From: Mesorhizobium sp. M1B.F.Ca.ET.045.04.1.1
GTDB lineage: Bacteria; Pseudomonadota; Alphaproteobacteria; Rhizobiales; Rhizobiaceae
Length of the DNA: 64,000 nucleotides
Direction: 5' to 3'
Assembly: GCF_003952465.1 (NCBI RefSeq)
Contig: NZ_CP034448.1
Location: forward strand, 7,603,001 to 7,667,000
Below the pieces are notes generated by a model that was given only the letters and a program-made list of their open reading frames with translations, was not told the origin of the DNA and did not search any database. Every line of letters begins with the position of its first letter. Position 1 is the first letter of the stretch. A program made the position numbers and the translations under genes. This document shows positions 18,291 through 27,543 of the stretch, piece after piece.

Positions 18291-19688
18291 ATGTCAGATT
18301 CTCACTATCACCCAATCGAAGGCGACATAGCGATCGGTGGACAGGTCAGGAAGGCGGGCGTCGGCATCATGCGTCCGGTCGCCGTTGCGGCCGCGATAGC
18401 TGGTGTCGGTATCGTGCTCTATTTCCTTTTATCTGGTGGCGAAGAAGCCCCCGCCGTCGACACCACACCTCGCGAAGAGTTCCGGCCGCTGTCAGCACCA
18501 AGCAATGAAGGCTTCACCGCACCGGCACCGCCACCTTTGCCAACGGTGCAGGTGCCAGAGGCTCCGCCGCCACCGCCGCCACCACCTCCGGCAGCTGTGA
18601 TCCCGGCAGCGACGCCGTCAGCTCCACCCGTTGATGTCGATTGCTCGAACGGTAACAACCCGGAACATCCGAAGTGCGTTGAACTTGCTCGCCAAGCCAA
18701 GCTGCTCGAGCGGGTGCGTTCGAGTTCCATGGTCTTTGATCAGTCGGATCAAACCAGGATCGCTGCACAGGCAACGGCGAATGATCAAGCCGGCGGCGGC
18801 ATGATTGGCGGCGGCGATCCTTCTGCAACTGGAGGGCAGGATCCAGGTGGCGCTGGCGCAGTGGATAATGATCGAGCGTTCCTCAAGGCGATGGGCGCAC
18901 AGGGGGTAGAAGTCTCCACGGCGACCCAAAATCGCAGAACCGATGCGTGGATCCCACAAGGAACGATGATCCGCGGCACGCTTGAAACGGCCATAAACTC
19001 CGATCTTGCGGGCATGGTGAAGGGGAACGTGCGCGAGGACGTTTATTCGTTCGATGGTCGTCGCATTCTGATCCCGGCCGGCTCGTCCTTGATCGGGGAC
19101 TATAAGTCTGGTGTCGAGCGCGGGCAGGAACGTGTGTTCATCGTGTGGACCCGAATGATCCGTGGGGACGGCGTATCGGTGCAATTGGGTTCATATGGCA
19201 CTGACCGTCTCGGCCGGTCGGGCATGACCGGCAAGGTGGACAAGAAATACTGGGAACGTTTCGGGCCGCCTGCGCTGATGACGATGATCGGGGGTGCGGC
19301 TCAATATGTCGCGTCGCTCGGTCAGAAGGACACACAGTACATTACCGTCGTCAACTCGGACGGATCGGTCGCGCGGGTTCCGCAGGATAATGGCAACAAT
19401 TCTCAGGACCGTGCGCGACAGATTGCGGCTGAAACGATCGCTTCCGGTATCCAGCAGATGGCTACTGAAGCCTTCCAGGACACCCGAAACGTTCGGCCCA
19501 CCATCCATATTGCCCAAGGCTCCGACATCACGGTTTTCGTCACTCGCGATCTCGATTTTTCGGATCTCTACCCGGATCCCGTTCGTGAAGAGTTCGAGCG
19601 GCTTCTGCATAACAGGAGACAGCGGCCAAGTGCAGCCCCGCCGCCAGCCTACGCTGCCCCTCATTCAGGCGGGCTCGTCTATAAATGA
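18291..19688 (+). CDS. virB10: VirB10-type trans-envelope scaffold
   Basis: 465 residues. A cytoplasmic N-terminus, one transmembrane segment (about residues 25-45), a long proline-rich periplasmic stretch (about 62-110) and a C-terminal TrbI/VirB10 domain with GTMIRGTLETAINSDL, ILIPAGSSLIGDYKSG and TVFVTRDLDF. VirB10 spans both membranes and senses the ATPases. The stop overlaps the start of virB11 by 4 bp. Confidence 0.95.
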   Translation: MSDSHYHPIEGDIAIGGQVRKAGVGIMRPVAVAAAIAGVGIVLYFLLSGGEEAPAVDTTPREEFRPLSAPSNEGFTAPAPPPLPTVQVPEAPPPPPPPPPAAVIPAATPSAPPVDVDCSNGNNPEHPKCVELARQAKLLERVRSSSMVFDQSDQTRIAAQATANDQAGGGMIGGGDPSATGGQDPGGAGAVDNDRAFLKAMGAQGVEVSTATQNRRTDAWIPQGTMIRGTLETAINSDLAGMVKGNVREDVYSFDGRRILIPAGSSLIGDYKSGVERGQERVFIVWTRMIRGDGVSVQLGSYGTDRLGRSGMTGKVDKKYWERFGPPALMTMIGGAAQYVASLGQKDTQYITVVNSDGSVARVPQDNGNNSQDRARQIAAETIASGIQQMATEAFQDTRNVRPTIHIAQGSDITVFVTRDLDFSDLYPDPVREEFERLLHNRRQRPSAAPPPAYAAPHSGGLVYK

Positions 19689-20734
19689 ATGCACGACCGA
19701 CGATATCGCCAGAGCAGCACTTTCTCTCCGAGGCGCTGGAGCCGATAAGGCAATTTCTCGATGATCCCGGCATCGTGGAGATTTCATGCCAGCGGAGCAA
19801 CGCAGTGTGGCTGGAGCGGATCGGCAAGCTCGCCATGGAAAAGGTGAGCGTGCAGGGTCTGGAGCAAGAGGCCATACGCCATATGGCTTCTCGCGCTGCA
19901 TCCTTCACCAAGCAAAACGTAAATGCCGAGAGCCCGCTTTTGTCGGCCACGCTTGAAAATGGCGAACGCGTTCAGTTTGTCTTGAACCCCACCTCTGCAA
20001 CCGGGCACGCCTTTTCGATCAGAAAGCAGTTCATCCGTCACTTCGACCTGAACGATTATGAAAAAGCGGGGGCTTTTCGATTCACGAAGCGAACAGGGGA
20101 CGACTACATCGACGACATGGACGTCGAGTTGTCCAAGCTGTTGCGCGCAGGGAAGGTGAGAGACTTTCTCGAGATTGCGGCCAAAAATCATCGAAGCATG
20201 CTGATCTCCGGTGGCACGTCGACGGGCAAGACGACGTTTCTCAACACGATGCTGACCGCGATTCCAGACAATGAGCGTTTTGTCTTGATGCAGGACACGG
20301 CCGAGCTCGAGCCGCGCCAGGAAAATGTCGTCTCGCTGCTCGTATCAAAAGGCGGGCAGGGAGAAGCGCGCGTGACCATGACTGATCTTCTGGCCACCGC
20401 GCTGCGTTTGCGCCCAGACCGGATTTTCATGGGCGAGTTGCGTGGCGACGAGGCGTTCGACTTTTTGAATGCGATCAACACCGGCCACCCGGGATCGATG
20501 TCGACCATTCACGCCAACTCGCCACATCACGCTTTTAACCGGCTGTCGACGCTCGTCCTGAACAGCAATGTTCGCATGGAGCGTGACGATATCGTTCGCT
20601 ACATCCGGTCGATCATTCCGATTGTGGTTCAGTTGAAGAAGAGTGATGCCGCCGGCGGCCGCGGCGTCAGCGAAATTTATTTCGCCGATGAGGTAGACGA
20701 AGATGGCAAGCGTGTTCACGGACGAGGAGACTGA
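19685..20734 (+). CDS. virB11: VirB11 traffic ATPase
   Basis: 349 residues, a hexameric inner-membrane ATPase of the GspE/VirB11 family. Walker A is SGGTSTGKTTF (about residue 175), the Asp box is MQDTAELEP, Walker B lies around RPDRIFMGELRGDEAFDF, and the His box is GHPGSMSTIHANSP. Length and motifs are complete. Its last 32 bp overlap the start of virD4, so the two genes are tightly coupled. Confidence 0.95.
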   Translation: MNARPTISPEQHFLSEALEPIRQFLDDPGIVEISCQRSNAVWLERIGKLAMEKVSVQGLEQEAIRHMASRAASFTKQNVNAESPLLSATLENGERVQFVLNPTSATGHAFSIRKQFIRHFDLNDYEKAGAFRFTKRTGDDYIDDMDVELSKLLRAGKVRDFLEIAAKNHRSMLISGGTSTGKTTFLNTMLTAIPDNERFVLMQDTAELEPRQENVVSLLVSKGGQGEARVTMTDLLATALRLRPDRIFMGELRGDEAFDFLNAINTGHPGSMSTIHANSPHHAFNRLSTLVLNSNVRMERDDIVRYIRSIIPIVVQLKKSDAAGGRGVSEIYFADEVDEDGKRVHGRGD

Positions 20735-23576
20735 CCGCCCGAAGTGGACGGGCCTTCAGAAAGTATCCTTCTTCACCTTCCCGGTGGTGCTTGTCGCCGC
20801 GATTGTGATGTGGCTTGCCTTCTTCACGTTCATCTACGATCTCTATGTGACGTCATTCGGCACGGCCTCACTCTTCGACTATCTCTCACGAGCCCCGCTT
20901 CTCGACGGTGTTCGATACATCTGGTCAATCATCGGTATCCGAAACACCTTCGGTTTGTCCGTTCTAGCGTTCGTTCTGGCCGCGCCGTTCCTCTTCGCGT
21001 GGCTTTGCTTGTGGATGCTGAAGGGAGGAAGAGCGTTTTCGCGCAAGATTCTCTATCTCTTACATGTGCGATCAATGTTCAGCCTGATCGCAAACACCGG
21101 CCTTATTTTTGTGGGTGCCTATGTCGGCGCGGTTGCTTACGGCATCGCCTTCTATCTGGTAGCGACGAAATTTGGCAACAACGCCGCCGCGGCTGGGTAT
21201 TACGGCAATCATCTTTTCGCGATGTATCAGGCTCCCTTCGGTGCGATCGACGCAGCAGGCGTCTATCAGCGCCCGGCGCGCCAGATGGTTCTGGCAGCTT
21301 TAGCCGGCCTTGCGGCTGCTGGGCTTTTGGTCGGCTTTCCGATCGGTGCAGCGATCCAAAAGCGTCAGCGGATGATTATGGGGAAGGCTCGGTTGGCGAC
21401 GCTGAAAGATGCGTCTGATTTCCGGCTGCGTGACAAGCACGGGATCGTGCTCGGACTGAAGCAGGGGCTGCTTTTGCGCAATGACGGTGACCAACATGTC
21501 ATGGTCATCGGTTCGCCAGGGCAGGGCAAGTCGCGCAGCTTCGTGATCCCGACCATGATGAGTTTTCAGGGCTCGCAGTTCGTCCTCGATTTGAGTGGCG
21601 AGTTGTTCGAGGAGACCTCCGGCTACATGAAAGACAAGGGGTACGAAGTCTTTCTGCTGGCGCCGGGCTCGAAGGAAACCGACGGCTATAATCCCCTCGA
21701 TCTTATCAGCAAGGACCCCAATCAGCGGATCACCGATCTTCAGAAGCTGACGCAGATGCTGCTTCCGGAGCGCCTTCGCTCCGATTCATCCGACTTTTGG
21801 GAGGAAAGTGCTCGTATCCTGATGACGGCGATGTTGGGCTTCGTTCTCGAATGCCCGGATACGCGGAAATCATTGAGCGAGCTCTATCGAATCCTCAACT
21901 CGATGTCGGACGAGCGCAAGGCTATCGTGCAGCTGCTCGAGAACTATGAAAGCGTTCTTTCCGACCAGACCCGCATGCAGCTGACCAAATTCGCAGGACG
22001 ACATGAAAAGCTTGGCGAAGGTATCGCGGCCGAGATCGTCGCCAAGCTCAATTTCCTGCAGAATCCTCTCGTCGAAGCTTTGACCTCGATAACGACGATT
22101 CCGATTGACCTGATCCGCAAGCGCAAGATGGTGATCTTCGTGCAGGCCGACTGGAACGCCATCCAGATCTATGAGCGGCTGATCTCGATTTTCATCCAGC
22201 AGATGGCAGACAAGCTAGTCCAGATGGGCAAGTTGCGGGATGGCGAACACGAAGTCCTGATGATGCTCGACGAGTTCGGAAATAGTGGCCGCATCGACAC
22301 GGTTCTGACGTTGGCGCCGCTGATCCGAAAAAACGGTGTGCGCTTCGTCTTCATTCTACAGGACGGTGCCCAACTTGAGCGACTTTACCAAAAGTCCGGA
22401 CAGAAAATCCTCATGGGGTCTTCTACCATCAAGCTTTTCATGAATTTCCAGAACCAGGAAGACGCCTCGGCGGTGTCCATGGCGGCTGGTAAGACGACGG
22501 AATGGATCGAGCAGTCGTCTTACACCCACCGTCATGGTCGCCGGGACCGCTCGGTTTCAAAAGTTCCGGTGTCGGTTGACCTTCTTCCTGTCAACACGCT
22601 GATGATGATGAAGCCCGAAGAAGCGATCCTGCAAGTGACCGGCATGCCGCTCATGCGCATCATGAAGCTGGATTCGGGCGGGGAGCGCATGTTCTCGAAG
22701 GTTCGCAACTTCAAGGCCTTACCCAAACCACGTATGGAACCGGTCGAGTGGACCACCGCGGACACTGAAAAATTCAATGCAGCGCGGCCGAACCCGAAGG
22801 GCTCGTTGGATAACGGTCACAATGGCGGTGGCCGAGAGGGTAGGGCCGGTAGAGGAGGGGCTCGGCGCCCCAAGCATGCGCAAGATGTTCGGTTCAAGGT
22901 GAAGGACGGTGTCCGGCTGGTGTTCATCTCGTCCCTCGATGAACTGCGCCAGCGTCTTGACCTGGACGAGAAACGGGCCGCGGGAGTGACTGAAGACGAT
23001 TTGAGGAAAGACCGGCAGAAGGAACAACCGCCTCAGCACATCGCGAACGTCAATTCGGCATCACTCAGTCTTAAAGCCGACGATGGGGAGAGCGATAAGC
23101 GCACGAACCGGAAACGGCGCGCTCTGAACGACGAGATTGCCGGCGAGCGCCGTGGGGCGGCGGCGGCGCAGCGCGCAAACCAGGAGGCTTACGAGATCGA
23201 CAAGGCCGATGATGACTCCCTCGACGTCGATCTAGAGAAGCTCGAGCAGAACAAATACGCGGGCATCCTTAAAAGGAAGGATCCTGACAGGGATCGGCAT
23301 CTGGCGCGTGAAGATGAGCCCGGCATTCAGGTCGCACGTTCACCGGTGCTTCTGCGCCAGGAGGTCCGCAAGGCATTCGATTCCGACGGCGACGCCTTTA
23401 ATCAGATGATTTTCGATAGTGTGAATGCAGCCAGCGAGGTGGAGGTCACCGACTTGAACGCCGACGTTGACCTGATGGTGCAAAAGCTTTCGGAAAGAAT
23501 GTCGGACCAAACGTCGCGTCTCTATCTTGAGGAATATGCTAAGAAGGCGCGCGACCCGTTGGCAGAGGAAAGCTAA
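20703..23576 (+). CDS. virD4: VirD4/TraG-type coupling protein with long C-terminal extension
   Basis: 957 residues. Coupling proteins recruit substrates to the secretion channel. Several N-terminal transmembrane segments (within residues 1-215) precede the motor domain with Walker A GSPGQGKSRS (about 270), Walker B VLMMLDEFGNSGRI (about 520) and LQDGAQLERLYQK. Conserved sequence ends near residue 690. A further 270 residues are highly charged (for example RGGARRPKHAQDVRFKVKDG) and have no recognised domain. VirD4 of Agrobacterium is about 300 residues shorter. The start overlaps virB11. The extension may bind effectors, which is inference. Confidence 0.92.
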   Translation: MASVFTDEETDRPKWTGLQKVSFFTFPVVLVAAIVMWLAFFTFIYDLYVTSFGTASLFDYLSRAPLLDGVRYIWSIIGIRNTFGLSVLAFVLAAPFLFAWLCLWMLKGGRAFSRKILYLLHVRSMFSLIANTGLIFVGAYVGAVAYGIAFYLVATKFGNNAAAAGYYGNHLFAMYQAPFGAIDAAGVYQRPARQMVLAALAGLAAAGLLVGFPIGAAIQKRQRMIMGKARLATLKDASDFRLRDKHGIVLGLKQGLLLRNDGDQHVMVIGSPGQGKSRSFVIPTMMSFQGSQFVLDLSGELFEETSGYMKDKGYEVFLLAPGSKETDGYNPLDLISKDPNQRITDLQKLTQMLLPERLRSDSSDFWEESARILMTAMLGFVLECPDTRKSLSELYRILNSMSDERKAIVQLLENYESVLSDQTRMQLTKFAGRHEKLGEGIAAEIVAKLNFLQNPLVEALTSITTIPIDLIRKRKMVIFVQADWNAIQIYERLISIFIQQMADKLVQMGKLRDGEHEVLMMLDEFGNSGRIDTVLTLAPLIRKNGVRFVFILQDGAQLERLYQKSGQKILMGSSTIKLFMNFQNQEDASAVSMAAGKTTEWIEQSSYTHRHGRRDRSVSKVPVSVDLLPVNTLMMMKPEEAILQVTGMPLMRIMKLDSGGERMFSKVRNFKALPKPRMEPVEWTTADTEKFNAARPNPKGSLDNGHNGGGREGRAGRGGARRPKHAQDVRFKVKDGVRLVFISSLDELRQRLDLDEKRAAGVTEDDLRKDRQKEQPPQHIANVNSASLSLKADDGESDKRTNRKRRALNDEIAGERRGAAAAQRANQEAYEIDKADDDSLDVDLEKLEQNKYAGILKRKDPDRDRHLAREDEPGIQVARSPVLLRQEVRKAFDSDGDAFNQMIFDSVNAASEVEVTDLNADVDLMVQKLSERMSDQTSRLYLEEYAKKARDPLAEES

Positions 23577-24451
23577 GTCGGATCGCGCAACTCTCCGAGG
23601 GCACCGGGCACAGCGGCGTCGCGAGCCGAGCGAAGCACCCCGGAATGTCGCTCGCACAAAGCTCTGGCGCGTGAAACACAAATTTTGCCCCACAAGCGTG
23701 AAGACGATGCCATTGCATGCAGAACCGCCGGTCCATGCTTCAACGCGATCAGAGTGATCAGGGTGCATCTGTTGCAGGCCGGCTGAATTCTTGCCGTGTA
23801 ATTGGCACAAATCCAACCATCACGACAAAAGCAGTGTGATCGTCTTTACTGGCCTTGAATTACCTGCAAGTTCGACGGCCAAGCTCAAGTCGAGCCCGAT
23901 CCAACTATTCCAGGAGTTGCGAACTAATTGCCGAGGCATCGCGTGAGATAGTCAATGTCCCAGGATGGAAATAGATGTGACGATGATCATTCTAGCGGCA
24001 CGCTATTTCCGCGAGAAAAACCAATGGCATAGCGAAGTGCCGCTGAACAATAGAGCTCACTGATCCATTCTCAACGGCCGGCCCGCTTGCACCCATGGCG
24101 CCGTCCGAGGTGAATAGTGCATTTGCAATGCAGGACGTAAGAGATGAGACATTGTCATGGACCATTTCGTCCAGAAACCGAACCCCAATCAGCCGTATCG
24201 ATTGGATAGCCTGGCCCACTAGAGTGGAGCGAGATTTGGCGTTGTCACGCTGATGATGCTCGGATGCGTACGTTATTCTGGAGGAATGCAGACCCGCCTT
24301 CCGGCGCCGAATGTTTCCATCGCCAGTTGCATGAAATAGGCTCCTTACACCAGATGCTACAACTGATTTACAATAAATGGGCCATTTCTGGCATTGATTA
24401 ATCTTTATTCGCAAGTTAGTAAGGCTGATGTGCTAAAAAGGAGAAGCTATT
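23577..24451. other. gap after virD4
   Basis: No firm gene. The first 200 bp are GC-rich; the part before mucR (about 24350-24450) is A+T-rich and probably holds the mucR promoter. No terminator is obvious right after virD4. A doubtful leftward frame at 23992-24414 is listed separately. Confidence 0.4.
23992..24414 (-). CDS. doubtful hypothetical protein
   Basis: An open frame of 140 residues divergent from mucR. Composition is protein-like in its second half (SIRLIGVRFLDEMVHDNVSS), but there is no recognisable domain and no clear ribosome binding site before the ATG. It may be chance or the relic of a gene. Confidence 0.25.
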   Translation of the reverse strand: MRIKINQCQKWPIYCKSVVASGVRSLFHATGDGNIRRRKAGLHSSRITYASEHHQRDNAKSRSTLVGQAIQSIRLIGVRFLDEMVHDNVSSLTSCIANALFTSDGAMGASGPAVENGSVSSIVQRHFAMPLVFLAEIACR

Positions 24452-24895
24452 TTGGCTGATGAAATGACCAACCTGATCGGGCTGACCACTGACATTGTGT
24501 CGGCTTATGTGAGCAAGAATGCCTTGCCGATTTCGGCTCTGCCGGACCTTATTCAGAGTGTAAATCAATCGCTTTCGAAAATCGGGCAGCCGTCCGAGCC
24601 CGAGAAACCGGCCCAGGCTCCAGCTGTCAATCCGAAACGGTCGATATTTCCGGACCACATCGTCTGTCTTGAGGACGGCAAGAAGTTCAAGTCGCTGAAG
24701 CGCCATCTCGACGTCCATTATGGACTGACCCCCGACGAATACAGGTCGAAGTGGGGGCTGGCCGCGGACTATCCGATGGTCGCGCCGAACTATTCGGCCT
24801 CGCGATCGCAGTTGGCGAAAGCCAGCGGTCTCGGCCGCAAGGCTGCGGCCAAGCCGGCCGCCAAAGGGTCTGCGAAACGGAAGGCGCGAGCGTAA
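24452..24895 (+). CDS. mucR: MucR/Ros-family transcriptional regulator
   Basis: 147 residues from a TTG start with AAAAGGAGAAG 6 bases upstream. Ros/MucR proteins are alphaproteobacterial regulators of surface polysaccharide, motility and symbiosis genes. The Ros-type domain shows IVCLEDGKKFKSLKRHLDVH and GLTPDEYRSKWGL. The second Cys of the zinc-binding C-x2-C pair is Asp here (CLED), a variation known in MucR relatives that bind DNA without zinc. A basic Ala/Lys tail (KAAAKPAAKGSAKRKARA) follows. A strong terminator ends the gene. Confidence 0.93.
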   Translation: MADEMTNLIGLTTDIVSAYVSKNALPISALPDLIQSVNQSLSKIGQPSEPEKPAQAPAVNPKRSIFPDHIVCLEDGKKFKSLKRHLDVHYGLTPDEYRSKWGLAADYPMVAPNYSASRSQLAKASGLGRKAAAKPAAKGSAKRKARA

Positions 24896-24908
24896 CCGTT
24901 TGTCAGGC

Positions 24909-24960
24909 TGGTAGGTCAGACTGCGCGGAGGTCGCAGTTTGCTCGACCGGCCATTTTTTT
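24909..24960 (+). terminator. Rho-independent terminator of mucR
   Basis: Nested arms pair TGG with CCA, GGTC (24914-24917) with GACC (24945-24948), and ACTGCG (24920-24925) with CGCAGT (24933-24938), directly followed by seven T at 24954-24960. It starts 13 bases after the mucR stop. Confidence 0.75.
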
Positions 24961-25021
24961 GCAGCGGCTTCAGCACCGACCGGTGGCGATCCTAGGCTGG
25001 GCCGCAGCACCTCTTGTTTAT

Positions 25022-25339
25022 TTACTCATCGCGCCAAATCACACGCTTTTCCCAACGGATCTGCACCAGCCGCCGGAAGCGGATGGTGTGGGCCTGCTCG
25101 CCGGTCGGGTGGAATAGCTGGGCGCTCATCCACTCCCGGCTTCCACATTGCTGGCACCGGACGCTATCCCGCACCTGATCGATTGTGACGTTGCCGATAA
25201 CCTCCCGCAGCTCGGCCGGCTTGTAGTAGCGCCTGACGTTGCACCGGGCGCAGCGGATCCCGGCCACTTGCCCGGCATCGTGGGCATGCGACAGGGTCCA
25301 GGCGGCGCCTCTTGGCCACTTTTCCGGTTGCTCGGGCAT
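25022..25339 (-). CDS. small zinc-ribbon protein, unknown
   Basis: 105 residues from the ATG at 25339 (MPEQPEKWPRGAAWTL); the frame stays open upstream, so a longer N-terminus cannot be excluded. Two CxxC pairs about 33 residues apart (IRCARCNVRRYYK and VRCQQCGSREW) form a likely zinc ribbon. The C-terminus is basic and aromatic. Similar small proteins are common and uncharacterised in rhizobia. It may bind nucleic acid, which is inference. Confidence 0.65.
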   Translation of the reverse strand: MPEQPEKWPRGAAWTLSHAHDAGQVAGIRCARCNVRRYYKPAELREVIGNVTIDQVRDSVRCQQCGSREWMSAQLFHPTGEQAHTIRFRRLVQIRWEKRVIWRDE

Positions 25340-25591
25340 GGATTGGAATTGAGAACATATTCCTGTCCGGTCAAGGCCCCTGCTTGACTTTTCGTTCTCA
25401 TTTTGTTCACAATTGTCCATGAGCGAAGAAACTCCCAGGCCCGACTGACGGGCATGCCGTCGCGCGCGCGGCTTGCGAGCATGACGGGCTCTCATCAATG
25501 ACGGCGGCTGGGTGTCCTCTCCAAGCCGAAGCGAGCGCGCCGCGCTTCAAGCCTCGCGGCAAAGGGAGAAATTGCTGTAGGAGCATGAGTA

Positions 25592-25885
25592 ATGTCCCGC
25601 CATCAATTCGTCTATGAACTGGAAAGCACCGCCAACCATATCGCGGACGCGTCGCGGGCCGATCTGCAGGTTATGCTGCGGAGGGCCGCGCTGATGCTCA
25701 GAAATCTTGGCGGGCTTAGCCTCGATCCTTACACCGACGAGGTACTGACCGGCCTGGCCGCCGAAATGGGCAAGCCGAAGCCGGCCCTGGTGGAAATGAT
25801 CGTGAGCGAGTGGCTTGTGGCCAATGCCTATCTGCCGGTGCCGCGTGCGCTGGACGAAGATAGCACGGTGGAAGGCAACGGATGA
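25592..25885 (+). CDS. small helical protein, unknown
   Basis: 97 residues. Largely alpha-helical (ADLQVMLRRAALMLRNLGG, then ALVEMIVSEWLVANAYL), acidic C-terminus, no signal or membrane segment. The ATG follows GTAGGAGCATGAGTA, which contains a good ribosome binding site. No family function is recognised. Confidence 0.65.
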   Translation: MSRHQFVYELESTANHIADASRADLQVMLRRAALMLRNLGGLSLDPYTDEVLTGLAAEMGKPKPALVEMIVSEWLVANAYLPVPRALDEDSTVEGNG

Positions 25886-26245
25886 TCAAGCCGACCAAGC
25901 ATCCAGCATGCAACCAAGCATGATCTGAAACCCTCCATCGCTTCCTGGCAATACCGCGTAATCAACCGTGGTTACGCGATGGAGGCCTATCTGGATCTCT
26001 GACGCGTATCGGGCGCAGCACTGCGCCCGTCGGAGAAGCAGGTGGATTGCAACGGGCAGGCCGCCGCGGTGGGTCTCGTTTGTGATCCGACGCGTCGGCC
26101 GATCGTCCGACTTCCCAAGGTCCTGGAATATGCCGGACAGGATCTTGGGTTTGATAGGACTCGGCTTAAACCGTGATCGCCTCGCGACCGTAGCCAAGTT
26201 TCGTCGTTCGAATGTTCGGCAGCCCTAGAAAATGGAGACACGGCA
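25886..26245. other. gene-free stretch
   Basis: Only overlapping short frames are seen and none has a convincing start or composition. Confidence 0.4.
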
Positions 26246-26431
26246 ATGTATGGCGAAGAAGGCATCCCCGGCACGGACCGCAGCAAATACCTGAGCATCC
26301 ATTTGGTGGACTCCTGGCGGCTGAAGCGCCTCTATGATGAGTTGCCGGACGGCGACGTCGGCCTTGAAATGATCGCCGATGAACTCGAACGGCGCGGCGA
26401 AGAGGGGTGGTGCTTATGGGCACCTCCCTAA
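26246..26431 (+). CDS. small acidic protein, unknown
   Basis: 61 residues, starting at an ATG with GGAGACACGGCA upstream. The sequence is acidic and protein-like (YDELPDGDVGLEMIADELER). A perfect hairpin begins 12 bases after its stop. No family is recognised. Confidence 0.5.
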   Translation: MYGEEGIPGTDRSKYLSIHLVDSWRLKRLYDELPDGDVGLEMIADELERRGEEGWCLWAPP

Positions 26432-26442
26432 TCGACAACTCA

Positions 26443-26470
26443 CGCTCCTGCGCCAGATGGCGCAGGAGCG
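26443..26470 (+). terminator. perfect 12-bp hairpin
   Basis: CGCTCCTGCGCC (26443-26454), loop AGAT, GGCGCAGGAGCG (26459-26470): a perfect 12-bp stem. There is no T-tract after it, so it may be a terminator of the small upstream gene, an RNA-stability element, or a protein-binding palindrome. Confidence 0.5.
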
Positions 26471-26656
26471 AGGGGCCAGTTCGCCCAAGTTCGTCTTGCC
26501 AGCACCCCTTGGTGGCAGGGGGACGTATCCGTTACCCGAGTCATGAATGCGCTTTGTAGGGCGAAGATGATCCGCATGTGGCGCGATGCCGCCGTAACCA
26601 GCACATGAAAATCAGCGACACTGGCTGGAATATCCTACGTTCGCGCCAAGCGGATC

Positions 26657-26706
26657 AGCCCTCCCTCCCGGCTGCGATATTGAGGTTGTAGCCGTCCGGG
26701 AGGGCT
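26657..26706. other. long imperfect hairpin
   Basis: AGCCCTCCC (26657-26665) and GGGAGGGCT (26698-26706) are perfectly complementary and enclose a second pair (CGGCT and AGCCG). The 50-base structure lies in a region without genes and is a candidate structured RNA or regulatory element. Confidence 0.4.
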
Positions 26707-26903
26707 CCTCGGTGCTCGAGGTTTGCCCACTGGTGACGATTTGTGAGGTCTGCCCTTCAACCATTTAAGGCGAAACCCCAAAAAGCCTTCGAAAAAGGCG
26801 ATTATGAATCATTATGACAGCTCAATCCGCCGATTCACCATTCGTTCAGGATATTAGATTAGGCTAATGAGCGGACATGCTGAGTACCGCGTACATGGCT
26901 AAG

Positions 26904-26940
26904 GCCCTAGCGCTGATCCCCCCTCGGCGCTGGGGCTTTT
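26904..26940 (+). terminator. Rho-independent terminator without an assigned gene
   Basis: A 10-bp stem (26904-26913 with 26927-26936, one G-T pair) is followed by TTTT. No protein-coding gene ends here on the plus strand; the nearest lies about 470 bp upstream. It is therefore a candidate 3' end of a small RNA transcribed from around 26780-26900, where the sequence is A+T-rich. Confidence 0.5.
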
Positions 26941-27114
26941 CGGCTTCGCCGCTCACATTATCGGCGCACCGGGTTCAACCCTGATCTGCCACGATCTGAT
27001 GTGTGGCACGTCGCGTATCGTACGAAGTGGACCTCGGTTTTCGCCAACAGGAACAAAGCCTCCCTCTGCGCGTATTGGATCTAGGGTTCCGGCGCAGGCC
27101 GAATGGGGTGGCTG

Positions 27115-27543
27115 ATGGCAGTTCGCAAAAGAAGTCGCATCCGAAAGGCAGCCTTCCCTTACGGCGACTTGCTGTTGGCACCTGCGGTCGTGGCTATGCG
27201 CCTTCCCATCATTGCCTTAGATGCAAGTAGCAAGGCCCCGAAACGGGCCGAGGCGATATTGGCGGTGACAGAGAAGACGATAGCCTTCGCCCAGGGAGCG
27301 GCGGCTGCGCAAGCGGCTATGCTCAGTTCAGCTCTACGGTTCTGGCCGGAGATTTTATCGGGTCGAAGCCCTTCGCTCGTAAACGGCGATGCATTAGAAA
27401 AAGCCGTCACGGCCGCAGTTAAGCCTGTGGGCCGCAGGGTCAGGGTCAATTTTGAGCGGCTTTCAAAGCCGACCGAACAGACCAGGCCTATTCGGCCCAA
27501 AAGTCTATCAGTGAGGCGTGGCGAAGCTTCTCCTCGCCCTTGA
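27115..27543 (+). CDS. phasin-like / unknown alpha-helical protein
   Basis: 142 residues from the ATG at 27115 (MAVRKRSRIRKAAFPY). A central helix rich in Ala and Glu (AEAILAVTEKTIAFAQGAAA) and the spacing around FWPEIL resemble small phasin-like or granule-associated proteins, but this is weak. It converges on the ligase gene and overlaps its 3' end by 56 bp. No membrane segment is predicted. Confidence 0.5.
   Translation: MAVRKRSRIRKAAFPYGDLLLAPAVVAMRLPIIALDASSKAPKRAEAILAVTEKTIAFAQGAAAAQAAMLSSALRFWPEILSGRSPSLVNGDALEKAVTAAVKPVGRRVRVNFERLSKPTEQTRPIRPKSLSVRRGEASPRP

Larger units (their letters stand above)
26471..27114. other. hairpin-rich intergenic region
   Basis: No protein-coding gene is supported. 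Beside the two structures listed above, 26760-26880 is A+T-rich and could include a promoter. No tRNA-like cloverleaf was found. Confidence 0.4.
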
